Shown: positions 7,419 to 15,585 of the stretch, in pieces
Layout of the letters: the number at the start of each line of letters is the position of its first letter
How positions within the stretch are numbered: position 1 is the stretch's first letter
From: Candidatus Cloacimonadota bacterium
GTDB taxonomy: Bacteria > Cloacimonadota > Cloacimonadia > Cloacimonadales > Cloacimonadaceae
Length of the DNA: 46,301 nucleotides
Direction: 5' to 3'
Assembly (NCBI GenBank): GCA_029781115.1
Contig: JAKOXG010000021.1
Location: 1 to 46,301 of the forward strand
Notes under the pieces: generated by a model
Told to the model about the DNA's origin: nothing
Database searches by the model: none
Seen by the model: only the letters and a program-made list of their open reading frames with translations
Made by a program: the position numbers and the translations under genes

Positions 7419-9430
7419 TATGCTTCTCTTTTCTTGGCTTCTTCGCCCAAGATGCGCTCTACATCGGCTATAGTGGCTTTATGGACCACTTGGTCGCCGA
7501 TTACGACGGTGGGGCCTTTGTCACAGTTTTCGGTGCAGAAGGTGGCTGCCACTTCAAAGTAGCGGTTCCAGCCGTTGTCTGCCACGGTTTTCAGGGTGTG
7601 ACCCAGAATCTCCTGAGCTCCTCTGAGGAAGCAGGAAGTTCCCACGCATACCTTCACTTTGCAGCGGCTTTCATCGCTGGCATCAAAGAATTGGATCTCT
7701 TCGTCCTCGATGCGCTTGCGGCTGTGATAGTGCGTATGCAGCAGTTCGTGAGCTTTTTCGCTGTTGGGCTCTTTGAGGAAGGTTTCGTAAAGCTCTTTCA
7801 TGAAGGGGTTGTCCTGTGATCTGTGCAGGCTCATCATCTTGTCTGTATGATTGAGGTTTTCTGCACGTGTGGCTCTGTGTTGGATGGAGCTGGCGATCGG
7901 TTGACCGGCACCGCCGATGCAGCCGCCGGGGCAGGCCATCACTTCGATGACGTCGTAATACTCTTCACCCTTTTCGATCTTCTCAGCCAGTTCATGCGCA
8001 CGTTTGAGTCCATGCACCACGGCAAAGCGGATTGGTCCGACGGGTGTATCGATTTCGGCACTCTTGAAGCCCTTATCCAGATAGTCGGGCATGAGGTCGA
8101 TGGTCTCAGGGAGGTCTAAATTGAGCTTGTCCGCAGCGTAGCGAACCACTGCTTCAGACACACCACCGCTATTGCCAAAGATGACTCCGGCACCGGTGGC
8201 AAAGCCCATGGGAAGGTCAAATGAGCCGGGTTCGAGATCGGCAAAGTTGATTCCCGCTTCCTTGATCATGCGTCCCAGCTCTTGAGTGGTGAGCACGTGA
8301 TCAACGTCTCTGACGCCGCCGGGTGCAAATTCAGGTCTGCCAGCCTCAAATTTCTTGGCTGTGCAGGGCATGATGGAAACCACGCTGAGCCTTTCTTTTT
8401 CAACGCCCAACATTTCGGGAAGCTGCACTTTGGCCAGTGAGCCAAACATCTGCTGCGGCGAGCGGCAGGTGGAAAGGTGGTCTAACAGTTTGGGGTGGCT
8501 CTGCTCGGCAAATTTCACCCAGGCGGGGCAGCAGCTGGTGAAGATGGGCAGCTTTCCGCCGTTGAGTTTGCGATTCAGAAATTCGTTGGCTTCTTCGATC
8601 ACGGTGAGGTCAGCTGAAAAAGCGGTGTCAAACACCTTGTCAAAGCCAACCATTCTCATGGCGGTGACCATTTTGCCAATGTTTTGCTGGTTGGGAGGCA
8701 GGTTGAACATCTCGGCCAAGGCTACGCGCACTGCGGGTGCGACCTGAGCAACCACGACCTTATCCGGGTTTGCGATGTCCGCCCACACTTTGTGGGTTTC
8801 GTTTTTGATGGTGATGGCACCGGTGGGGCAGACGGCTGCACACTGGCCGCAATTCACACAATCCACGTTTGCCAGGCTCTTGCCATAGGCAGGGCTCACC
8901 ACCACGTCTTCGCCGCGGTTGACAAAGTCGATGGCGCCAATGCCTTGAACTTCGTCGCAGAAGCGCACGCAGTCGCCGCAGAGCACGCACTTGTTTGGGT
9001 CTCTCACCAGGCTGGGAGAGCCGGTGTCGAGTTCTCTGGGTTCACGCGTTCTGCGGAAGCGCAATTCGTTCACGCCCAATTGATAGGAGATCTCTCTGAG
9101 CTTACAATCATCAGACCTGTCGCACTGCGTGCATTCTCTTTCATGGTTTGCAAGCAGCATTTCGATGATGATCTTGCGCAGTTTGAGGATCTGGTTGGTA
9201 TGGGTCTTGACCCGCATTCCTTCAAAAGGAGCAGTGGAACAAGAGGTTACCAAGCCACGCCCCTCCACTTCTACCAGGCACATTCTGCAAGCTCCGTAAA
9301 CGCTGAGCTCGGAATGATAGCAGAAGGTGGGAATAGTGATATGTGCTTTTTTGGCTAAAGCCAGGATGTTGGGCTCGTCTTCCCAAAGCACGGGACGATC
9401 ATTTATATATACGTATCTTTCGCTTTTCAT
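7418..9430 (-). CDS. hydA: Electron-bifurcating [FeFe] hydrogenase catalytic subunit HydA
   Basis: The 670-residue subunit has the complete group A3-type domain order. It starts with an N-terminal [2Fe-2S] domain (C37/48/51/64), then a His-Cys3 [4Fe-4S] site (H96, C100/103/109) and two ferredoxin clusters (C148-158 and C191-201). The H-cluster domain has canonical TSCCPAW (C300/C301), MPCTAKKFE (C356) and MACPGGCIGGAGQP (C500/C504). A C-terminal thioredoxin-like [2Fe-2S] domain follows (C595/600/632/636). With HydB and HydC it would produce H2 from NADH plus reduced ferredoxin, or run in reverse, in the cytoplasm. All catalytic residues are present. ATG at 9430 has AAAGGAG upstream, overlapping the hydB stop. 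Confidence 0.96.
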   Translation of the reverse strand: MKSERYVYINDRPVLWEDEPNILALAKKAHITIPTFCYHSELSVYGACRMCLVEVEGRGLVTSCSTAPFEGMRVKTHTNQILKLRKIIIEMLLANHERECTQCDRSDDCKLREISYQLGVNELRFRRTREPRELDTGSPSLVRDPNKCVLCGDCVRFCDEVQGIGAIDFVNRGEDVVVSPAYGKSLANVDCVNCGQCAAVCPTGAITIKNETHKVWADIANPDKVVVAQVAPAVRVALAEMFNLPPNQQNIGKMVTAMRMVGFDKVFDTAFSADLTVIEEANEFLNRKLNGGKLPIFTSCCPAWVKFAEQSHPKLLDHLSTCRSPQQMFGSLAKVQLPEMLGVEKERLSVVSIMPCTAKKFEAGRPEFAPGGVRDVDHVLTTQELGRMIKEAGINFADLEPGSFDLPMGFATGAGVIFGNSGGVSEAVVRYAADKLNLDLPETIDLMPDYLDKGFKSAEIDTPVGPIRFAVVHGLKRAHELAEKIEKGEEYYDVIEVMACPGGCIGGAGQPIASSIQHRATRAENLNHTDKMMSLHRSQDNPFMKELYETFLKEPNSEKAHELLHTHYHSRKRIEDEEIQFFDASDESRCKVKVCVGTSCFLRGAQEILGHTLKTVADNGWNRYFEVAATFCTENCDKGPTVVIGDQVVHKATIADVERILGEEAKKREA

Positions 9431-9444
9431 TGTCTTATGCTCCT

Positions 9445-11334
9445 TTAGGATATGGCTTTGAATTTACAGGCGTTCTTACAAGCACCGCACTTGATGCAGA
9501 CCATGGGGTCGATCTTGTGGGGTTGTTTCACTTCACCGCTGATGGCTCCCACGGGGCACACTCTTTTGCAAAGGGTGCAACCGCGGCAAAGCTCGGGATC
9601 AATCGTAATGGCAGTGAGGGCTTTGCATTGTCCGGTGGGGCAGTAGCCGGCCTTCACGTGAGCCAGGTATTCGTCACGGAAAAAGCGCAAGGTGCTGAGG
9701 CCGGGATTGGGAGCTGATTTGCCCAGACCACACAGAGAGGTGATCTTGATGGCTTTGCCCAGTTCTTCCAGCAGTTCCAGGCTCTCTTCTGTGCCTTTGC
9801 CGTCGCTGATGTCGTCCAAAATCTCTTTCATCTGGCGGGTTCCTTCACGGCAGGGTACGCACTTGCCGCAGGATTCCATCTGTGTAAAGCCCATGAAATA
9901 GCTGGCGATCTTGACCATACAGGTGCTGTCGTTCATCACCACCAAACCGCCTGAACCGACCATGGCGCCCACTTCGGCAAGCGAGTCGTAGTGCAGGGGA
10001 AGGTCGAGGTGTTCTTTGGTGAGACAGCCGCCTGAAGGACCGCCGATCTGAACTGCCTTGAAGGCGTCGTTGTTGATGTTGCCATCTTTATCCAGCACTC
10101 CGCCACCGATCTCAAACACGATCTGGCGCAGTGTGGTTCCAAAGGGGACTTCGATGAGGCCGGTGTTGACCACATGTCCTGTGAGGGCAAAGGTCTTGGT
10201 TCCGGGGGATTTGGGGCTGCCGACCTTGCGGTATTCTTCCGGTGTTTGCTTCATGACCACGGGCACCAAAGCCAGGGTTTCCACGTTGTTGATCACCGTG
10301 GGCTTGCCAAAGAGGCCTTTATTTGCCGGGAAGGGAGGTTTCGGGGTGGGCATGCCGCGCTTGCCTTCGATGGAAGCCAGCAGAGCTGTCTCTTCTCCAC
10401 AGACAAATGCGCCGGCGCCTTCGACCACATGGATGTCAAATGCTTGACCGCTGCCAAAGACGTCGTTGCCCAAAATGCCAAGCTCTTCGGCGTCTTTGAT
10501 CGCCTTGCGGATGCGAGCACATGCCAACGGATATTCCATGCGCACATACACATACCCTTCGTCCGCTCCGATAGCCTTTGCCGCTATCATCATGCCTTCG
10601 ATCACACTGTGGGGATTGCCTTCCAAGATACTGCGATCCATAAATGCGCCCGGGTCGCCTTCGTCACCATTACAGACGACGTATTTCTTGGGTTCTTTTT
10701 CGATGCGGGCAAAATGCCATTTCCGTCCGGTGGGGAAGCCACCGCCGCCGCGACCGCGCAGACCAGCCTCCTCAACATGCTTGCAGACTTCTTCGGCTGT
10801 GTAGTTCAGATACACATCACGGGCGGCAAAGTAGCCATCATGGCTGATATATTCTTTGATGTTTTCAGGGTCAACGTGTCCGCAATCCTTGAGAGCGGTG
10901 CGTTTTTGCAATGTATAGAAGGGGATGTCGTCTGCGCCATGGCAGTGCTTGCCGGTGTTCTGATCAAGATAAAGCAAACGCTCGATCATCTCTCCATGCA
11001 TCACGGTCTTTTCGATTATTTCTTCGGCGTCGGCAGGCTTCACGTGGGTGTAGAGAACGCCGTCAGGCTCGATGGAGACCAGTGGTCCCACCTGACAGAA
11101 ACCTTGGCAACCGCTTCCGGAAAGGAGAACGTCATGGTTGTGATCATCGCAAGGTTTGAATTCCACGCAGACATCCAGGGAGTGCATCGCAGCAGCGTTT
11201 TTGAGGCTTTCAAATACCTTCATCGAACCATTGGCGATGCATCCTGTTCCTGCACAAACGACTATGCGCTTCTTAAAATGAGACGCAGCATCCAGATATT
11301 CCTTTTTAATTTGTTCCAAACTAAGCATTTTCAC
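9445..11334 (-). CDS. hydB: Bifurcating hydrogenase NADH/FMN subunit HydB (NuoF-like)
   Basis: A 629-residue flavoprotein. Residues ~20-110 are a thioredoxin-like [2Fe-2S] domain (C27/32/76/80). Residues ~170-480 are the NuoF core, with the glycine-rich RGRGGGGFPTGRKW (193-206) and CNGDEGDPGAF (221-231) that bind NADH and FMN. SCGKCVPCREGT with a later cysteine (C489/492/495/535) binds a [4Fe-4S] cluster. The C-terminus adds two ferredoxin motifs (C583-593 and C613-623), an extension found in HydB-type but not respiratory NuoF proteins. The FMN is the presumed bifurcation site. The start overlaps hydC by 14 bp. Confidence 0.96.
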   Translation of the reverse strand: MKMLSLEQIKKEYLDAASHFKKRIVVCAGTGCIANGSMKVFESLKNAAAMHSLDVCVEFKPCDDHNHDVLLSGSGCQGFCQVGPLVSIEPDGVLYTHVKPADAEEIIEKTVMHGEMIERLLYLDQNTGKHCHGADDIPFYTLQKRTALKDCGHVDPENIKEYISHDGYFAARDVYLNYTAEEVCKHVEEAGLRGRGGGGFPTGRKWHFARIEKEPKKYVVCNGDEGDPGAFMDRSILEGNPHSVIEGMMIAAKAIGADEGYVYVRMEYPLACARIRKAIKDAEELGILGNDVFGSGQAFDIHVVEGAGAFVCGEETALLASIEGKRGMPTPKPPFPANKGLFGKPTVINNVETLALVPVVMKQTPEEYRKVGSPKSPGTKTFALTGHVVNTGLIEVPFGTTLRQIVFEIGGGVLDKDGNINNDAFKAVQIGGPSGGCLTKEHLDLPLHYDSLAEVGAMVGSGGLVVMNDSTCMVKIASYFMGFTQMESCGKCVPCREGTRQMKEILDDISDGKGTEESLELLEELGKAIKITSLCGLGKSAPNPGLSTLRFFRDEYLAHVKAGYCPTGQCKALTAITIDPELCRGCTLCKRVCPVGAISGEVKQPHKIDPMVCIKCGACKNACKFKAIS

Positions 11335-11815
11335 TCTCCATTATGGCATCAATAAGTTTTATGGCTTCTTCCGGAGTCATCATTCCGTGCACTTCGTCAT
11401 CGATAACCATCACAGGCGCCAAGCCACAGGCACCCAGACAGGCTACGGTTTCAAAAGTGAACATCAAATCGTTTGTGGTGATCTTCGTCTCGCTAAGACC
11501 AAGCTTTTCTCTCACGGCATCAATCACGGCCTTGGAGCCGCGCACGTGGCAGGCGGTTCCGTCACACATCTTGATGATGTGCTTGCCTTTGGGTTCCAAA
11601 GAGAAGTGACTGTAAAAAGTGGCAACGCCATAGAGGCGAGCCGGGGACACTTTCAGAGAAGTGGCTACAAATGTGAGTACCTCCTGTGGAAGATAGCGGT
11701 ACTCTGCTTGAACTGCCTGAAGGATAGACACGATCCTGTTTGCGTCAAAATCGTGCTCTTCCAAAATCTCCAGGACTTTGGTGAAACTGCGGGCAGCAGT
11801 GTTGTCGTTGCTCAT
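11321..11815 (-). CDS. hydC: Bifurcating hydrogenase [2Fe-2S] subunit HydC (NuoE-like)
   Basis: The 164-residue product matches the NuoE/HydC family in length and layout: an N-terminal helical part (1-75, including YGVATFYSHF) and a thioredoxin-like [2Fe-2S] domain with C84, C89, C126 and C130 in KMCDGTAC and ACLGACG. It passes electrons between HydB and the other clusters of the soluble HydABC complex. Its ATG overlaps the rex stop by 4 bp (ATGA), and its 3' end overlaps hydB, so rex-hydC-hydB are one transcript. Confidence 0.95.
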   Translation of the reverse strand: MSNDNTAARSFTKVLEILEEHDFDANRIVSILQAVQAEYRYLPQEVLTFVATSLKVSPARLYGVATFYSHFSLEPKGKHIIKMCDGTACHVRGSKAVIDAVREKLGLSETKITTNDLMFTFETVACLGACGLAPVMVIDDEVHGMMTPEEAIKLIDAIMESENA

Positions 11816-12501
11816 TGTTTCTCCTGATCTATAGTATTTTTTTTGTTCTTGGATTTGTTGTCTTGCTGGCTGTCCTGCTCATATTTCTCGCTCAAACGAC
11901 GCGACAAAACCGCCAAAGATGCGCTCATATCCACGTCTTCCACGATGATGCCCTCATCCAGCTGCAACAGAGTCGGAGTGAAATTCCAAATGGCCAAAAT
12001 GCCGCTTTCCACCATCAACTCCGCTGTGGCTTGAGCTTGATCCGCAGGAACAGTCAAGATACCGATGTGAACCTTCATCCGGCGGCAGAGATTGGCAAAT
12101 TTGTCCATGGGATGCACGATCACGCCATCCACAAGGCTGCCAGCCACGGAAGGGTCTGTGTCAAAACCAGCGACGATGTTCAAACCTTTGCGCTTGAACT
12201 CGGAATAACCCAAAAGAGAAGACCCCAAACGACCCACACCCACCAAAAAGGCGGAACTATGGTCTTTCCAATTGAGACAGGACTCGATGGATTCGATCAA
12301 ATCCCTGACCTTGTGACCAACCTTGGGGATGCCAACCACACCGGTCAACGCAATATCCTTGCGCACCTGAGTCATATGAACTCCGGTGAGCTCTGCCAAA
12401 CGCGTGGCGGATATCGTGTCTTGCCCCTCATGCTCAAAGCCGTAAAGCAGCTCCAAGTATTGGGGTAATCTTTTCAGTGTTAAAACCGGTATGGATATCA
12501 T
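11812..12501 (-). CDS. rex: Redox-sensing transcriptional repressor Rex
   Basis: A 229-residue Rex homologue. The N-terminal winged helix (about 1-80) contains TRLAELTGVHMTQVRKDIA, and the Rossmann domain carries VGVGRLGSSL (around 88-98), where the family usually has GAGNLG. A mobile C-terminal helix and a short Lys/Asn/Gln-rich tail follow. Rex proteins leave DNA when NADH/NAD+ rises. Placed first in the operon, it would derepress an NADH-consuming hydrogenase when NADH builds up. The ATG at 12501 has GGAG 5 nt upstream, and a palindrome overlaps that site, suggesting autoregulation. Confidence 0.95.
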   Translation of the reverse strand: MISIPVLTLKRLPQYLELLYGFEHEGQDTISATRLAELTGVHMTQVRKDIALTGVVGIPKVGHKVRDLIESIESCLNWKDHSSAFLVGVGRLGSSLLGYSEFKRKGLNIVAGFDTDPSVAGSLVDGVIVHPMDKFANLCRRMKVHIGILTVPADQAQATAELMVESGILAIWNFTPTLLQLDEGIIVEDVDMSASLAVLSRRLSEKYEQDSQQDNKSKNKKNTIDQEKQ

Positions 12502-12509
12502 TTAATCTC

Positions 12510-12524
12510 CTACTATTTTAGTAG
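12510..12524. promoter_or_regulatory. 15-bp palindrome overlapping the rex ribosome binding site
   Basis: Minus-strand CTACTAAAATAGTAG is an odd-length palindrome that is perfect apart from its central base. It lies 9 nt upstream of the rex start codon and its last bases form part of the Shine-Dalgarno GGAG. It is a candidate operator for Rex or another repressor. It does not match the TTGTGAA-N6-TTCACAA type operator known for Rex in Gram-positive bacteria. Confidence 0.45.
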
Positions 12525-12777
12525 ATATTCCTTATATTTATGGCGATTGAATCAGAGGCGCAGTTTTTGTCAAGCAGTATTTCGATATTTTTATAGCGAT
12601 TAAGGCGAGAGCTTGACTAACCGCTTGATACTCTGCTGGATACAAGCATAAAAAAAGTTGCCGCCTCAACCTCGATTTTACCGACTTTAGGCTCGGCTAA
12701 CTTGCGGGAAAAGCAGATATTTGCCGTTTCCCTGCGTCACGTTAAGCGCAAAATTGTGCAGTTTTTGACCCCCCTGT
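12525..12777. other. Promoter region upstream of the hydrogenase operon
   Basis: No gene. On the minus strand a TTGACA (12573-12568) could be a -35 box, but no well-spaced -10 hexamer is visible; TAAATA and TATAAG (about 12540-12531) lie too far downstream. The rest is AT-rich sequence without recognisable structure. Confidence 0.3.
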
Positions 12778-12960
12778 AGCCGGCGGTCGCCGAAGCGTCG
12801 CATGTAGGGTCGCTCGCTGGACCGACCATTTACTGTTGCTCATGGAGCAACGGATATTTCCATCGGCACTCGAACGAGTGCCGTCATAGGTGCAGGCTGC
12901 GCCAGCTGCGGCGGTATGGCAACCGCCGGCTACAAAGCGGGTCGCTATGGCTGGAGCAAG
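12778..12960. repeat. Degenerate REP-like composite
   Basis: Contains diverged copies of the hairpin words used elsewhere: CGGCGGTCGCCG, GGTCGCTCGCTGGACCGACC, GTTGCTC/GAGCAAC, CGGCACTC-GAAC-GAGTGCCG, GGCGGTATGGCAACCGCC and the start of a GGTCGCTATGG copy. The last word is broken, which suggests an old or truncated insertion. Confidence 0.7.
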
Positions 12961-12971
12961 CATCCCCGATT

Positions 12972-13287
12972 CCACCACCAAAAAAACCGGCCTGTTTTTG
13001 CAAAAAACAACCTTGACAAAAAGATAAAGGGGATAATACTGACAACGAGCTTGGTCTTAGCCCCCTTGGGGGAGAGGATCAAATAATATAGATTTGTCAT
13101 CCACCGGCTGTTGACCAAAGCAAAAGTTCTTTGTAAGCTTTGACATTCAGCCACGAGCATGCAGAGCCAAAATGCTGAGCGGTTAGACTGAATCTGGGTG
13201 GTCCTGCTCCTAACGTCGGTTTTCAAGTGGCATATTATAGCCACCCGAACGACTGAAAGCTGAGAGTCTTTCCTTGAGGAGGATAAG
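12972..13287 (+). promoter_or_regulatory. Conserved promoter and structured leader, copy A
   Basis: 12972-13217 is nearly identical to 38073-38319, which lies in front of a paralogous gene. TTGACA (13013-13018) and TAATAC (13034-13039, 15-bp spacer) form a plausible promoter. The transcribed part can fold into nested stems ATTCAG/CTGAAT (13145-13150 with 13188-13193) and AGCAT/ATGCT (13156-13160 with 13172-13176). A CCCCC/GGGGG hairpin precedes them, and a last hairpin (GTGGC/GCCAC) lies just before the ribosome binding site GGAGGA. Leader function is inferred from conservation and position; a plain segmental duplication is the alternative. Confidence 0.55.
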
Positions 13288-14667
13288 ATGAAGAAGTATC
13301 TTACACTACTGACCTTGATGGCACTATCATTGAGTGCTGTCTGTGCCCAAACCTGGATCAAACGACTGCCTATGGACGGGCTTCCAGATTGGGATGTTAA
13401 TCGCTCTAAGATGTGCAACGTCATCGCGGCAATTGGTGGCGGCTATATAGCCCAAGGCTATAAGACAAACTCAACTGAAGATGGCTGGGCATGGAATGAT
13501 TTTAACATACTCTGGAAACTGGATGAAAACGGCAATGTCCTGCAGCGAACAACAATAGACGTTGAAGAAGTTATCGTAAGTATGGTATCCAATGGGGTTG
13601 ACAGGTATTATTTCCTGGCACAAGGTGCTCATGCTGGCGAAACACTGTTGTTTGTCCTTGATACCGGACTTAACCTTCTGGACACCTACAACTTTAGGAT
13701 AACCAACGGCTACAGTATTACCTTGTATGACATGCAATATGCTGAAGATGGCTTGGTCTTTGTTAGCCAAGGCTGGCAACCCATGGCACTTAAAACTGAT
13801 TTCCAGTTCAATGTGATTTGGCAGAGTGAGATCTTTGGAGTAGGGGATGGCGTTTCAATTGAACCATATGAAGATGGCTGGATATCTATATCCTCAGGAA
13901 TGTATTTTGCGTACATATCGTCAGTAGGCGATACGCTTTGGACCTACCACGCTACGGTAGACAATAATATAGGATTCTATGATTGTAAAGTGTCCTCTGA
14001 TAGTAGGGTCGTTTTATTAGGATTTTATAGTCTATTGGAAATGAACATGTTAGACCGTTCACTACATCAGTTTGCCAAAGATACTCCTGGTGGATTTGAC
14101 ATCAACAGAAAAAGGTCTATCGATATCCTACCCAATGGCAATATCGTGTATACTGGCAGAGCTGATACAGGCGAGATTCTCCATTGCTACAGCCCTGATG
14201 GAGTGCATCAATGGAGCAGAGCGTATAACACTCACGCTTGGGCTAAATACTTTGGGACAGGCTCAAAGAACCTACTGGTTATGCCGGATGGCAGTATACT
14301 CTTCCTGTTGCATGATGGCTACGGAACATACTTATATTTGATCAAGACCGATGCTGAGGGCAACGTGGTGGCTAATGATGACCCTGTTACACCCGCACCC
14401 GTGGCGTCTATTACTGCTTTTCCTCAACCGGCAAGCGACAGATTGACGTTAGCCATCAAAAGTGAACTGCCGGGCGATCTGAGCTATAGTATTTATAATA
14501 TCAAAGGGCAGAAGCTCCATACCGCTGCAATCACTGGACATCAAAGAGAACAAAGCATCGATCTGGATGCAAAGATCATTGGGAACCTGCCCAATGGCAT
14601 CTATCTGGTAAATCTGAAACAAAACAATAGGACTATCGCCTCATGTAAGGCGGTGATAGTAAAATAG
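13288..14667 (+). CDS. Secreted beta-propeller-like protein with sorting tail (paralogue A)
   Basis: A 459-residue product with signal peptide (about 1-20, SAVCAQ). The body has PQQ/WD-like alternating motifs (ILWKLDENGNVL, VIWQSEIF, ILHCYSPDGVHQWSRAY, YLIKTDAEGNVV) that suggest a beta-propeller of unknown ligand. The tail (about 375-459: FPQPASDRL, YNIKGQKLH, GIYLVNLKQ) is a sorting domain. ATG at 13288 follows GAGGAGGATAAG. The N-terminal ~90 residues and a block near residues 285-320 are nearly identical to the protein at 38389-39777, while the middle and tail differ, a mosaic pattern pointing to recombination between the copies. The ligand and role are unknown. Confidence 0.85.
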   Translation: MKKYLTLLTLMALSLSAVCAQTWIKRLPMDGLPDWDVNRSKMCNVIAAIGGGYIAQGYKTNSTEDGWAWNDFNILWKLDENGNVLQRTTIDVEEVIVSMVSNGVDRYYFLAQGAHAGETLLFVLDTGLNLLDTYNFRITNGYSITLYDMQYAEDGLVFVSQGWQPMALKTDFQFNVIWQSEIFGVGDGVSIEPYEDGWISISSGMYFAYISSVGDTLWTYHATVDNNIGFYDCKVSSDSRVVLLGFYSLLEMNMLDRSLHQFAKDTPGGFDINRKRSIDILPNGNIVYTGRADTGEILHCYSPDGVHQWSRAYNTHAWAKYFGTGSKNLLVMPDGSILFLLHDGYGTYLYLIKTDAEGNVVANDDPVTPAPVASITAFPQPASDRLTLAIKSELPGDLSYSIYNIKGQKLHTAAITGHQREQSIDLDAKIIGNLPNGIYLVNLKQNNRTIASCKAVIVK

Positions 14668-14683
14668 TATCAAGTGACTATCC

Positions 14684-14940
14684 TTGTACGGGCGCTTGCC
14701 ATGGCGCCGCGACTTCACACGGTCTCGCTCAACAAAGATAGCACGCGCATCCCCGAAACCAGCGCAGCTGCTAACACCTAACACCTAACACCTGCGGCGA
14801 AGCCGCACCGACCTTGTACGGGCGCTTGCCATAGCGCCGCAACTTCACACGGTCTCGCTCAACAAAGATAGCACGCGCATCCCCGAAACCAGCGCAGCTG
14901 CTAACACCTAACACCTAACACCTAAAACCTAAAACCTAAC
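14684..14940. repeat. Tandem duplication of a ~130-bp composite repeat
   Basis: Two near-identical units (14684-14813 and 14814-14940) each contain TTGTACGGGCGCTTGCCAT, a GGTCTCGCTCAAC block, GCACGCGCATCCCCGAAACC, and a CCTAACA/CCTAAAA heptad array. The first unit ends with a GCGGC-GAA-GCCGC hairpin. A third copy is at 29407-29525. Confidence 0.8.
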
Positions 14941-15585
14941 CGACACAGTCGGTCCCTACCATTTTAGTAGGAAATCCTCACCCACCTCCGGTACCGGAAA
15001 ACCCAGGCCAAAAATCAACAATTGATCTTATTATACCACACAGCAACTTATAACCCCTATCAAAGACACTCCTCAAATGCCGATTCCATGCGGCTTGCCA
15101 ACTCCGCCCCTGCTGCTCTCCTGCTCCTCGAGTAAGCAAGCAGTAGAAAGTCAGGCAGTTAGGAGGCAGAGCCAAGGGGAAGAAAAAGCTTCCTGCGGAG
15201 GGTGGCCGGTTGGGCTCAAAAGTCAATATTTGCAGTGGTGGCCGAAATGAGCAAATAAAATAATGCCCAAAATGAGCACGGATTTCGGGGAGAATCAGAG
15301 GTAAAAAGTTTCACGAATTTGGCAAATATCAGCCTGCTTCCATAGTTACCGGTGGAAGGGCAGTGGCGATAAACCATCATCTCTATATTTCCAAGGAGCT
15401 TGTCAGAGGGAGCAGTTTTGTCTCAGGGAGATGTTTCCTTTCGCCTTTTATGATGATAATCAGATATAGGCTGTCTTTTTCTCTTGACATTCCAAGGCTG
15501 GTAAAAAGGATGGTAATCAAAGAGAAATTATCAATTGTGGGTATTGTGTGTCCATGTCACGCATGCCCCAATAAAGAGGTTTTTA
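14941..15585. other. Intergenic region upstream of mreB
   Basis: I see no convincing gene; an 82-residue minus-strand frame (14978-15226) has no signal peptide, motif or good ribosome site. A TTGACA at 15484-15489 could be the -35 box of the mre operon, without a clear -10 partner. The leader ends in AGAGGT before the mreB start. Structured RNA cannot be excluded for 15060-15230. Confidence 0.35.

Noticed and set aside
10174-11355. 393-residue plus-strand ORF opposite hydB/hydC
   Set aside because: It is antisense to genes with complete cofactor motifs and shows no domain or ribosome site of its own.
12502-12777. A classical Rex operator (TTGTGAA-N6-TTCACAA) upstream of rex
   Set aside because: No such sequence could be found; only the unrelated CTACTA palindrome is present.
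14901-14940. Heptad arrays as true telomeres or replicon ends
   Set aside because: They are short, internal, occur many times and are flanked by ordinary genes.
14978-15226. 82-residue minus-strand ORF before mreB
   Set aside because: Low-complexity composition and no ribosome site; sequence looks non-coding.
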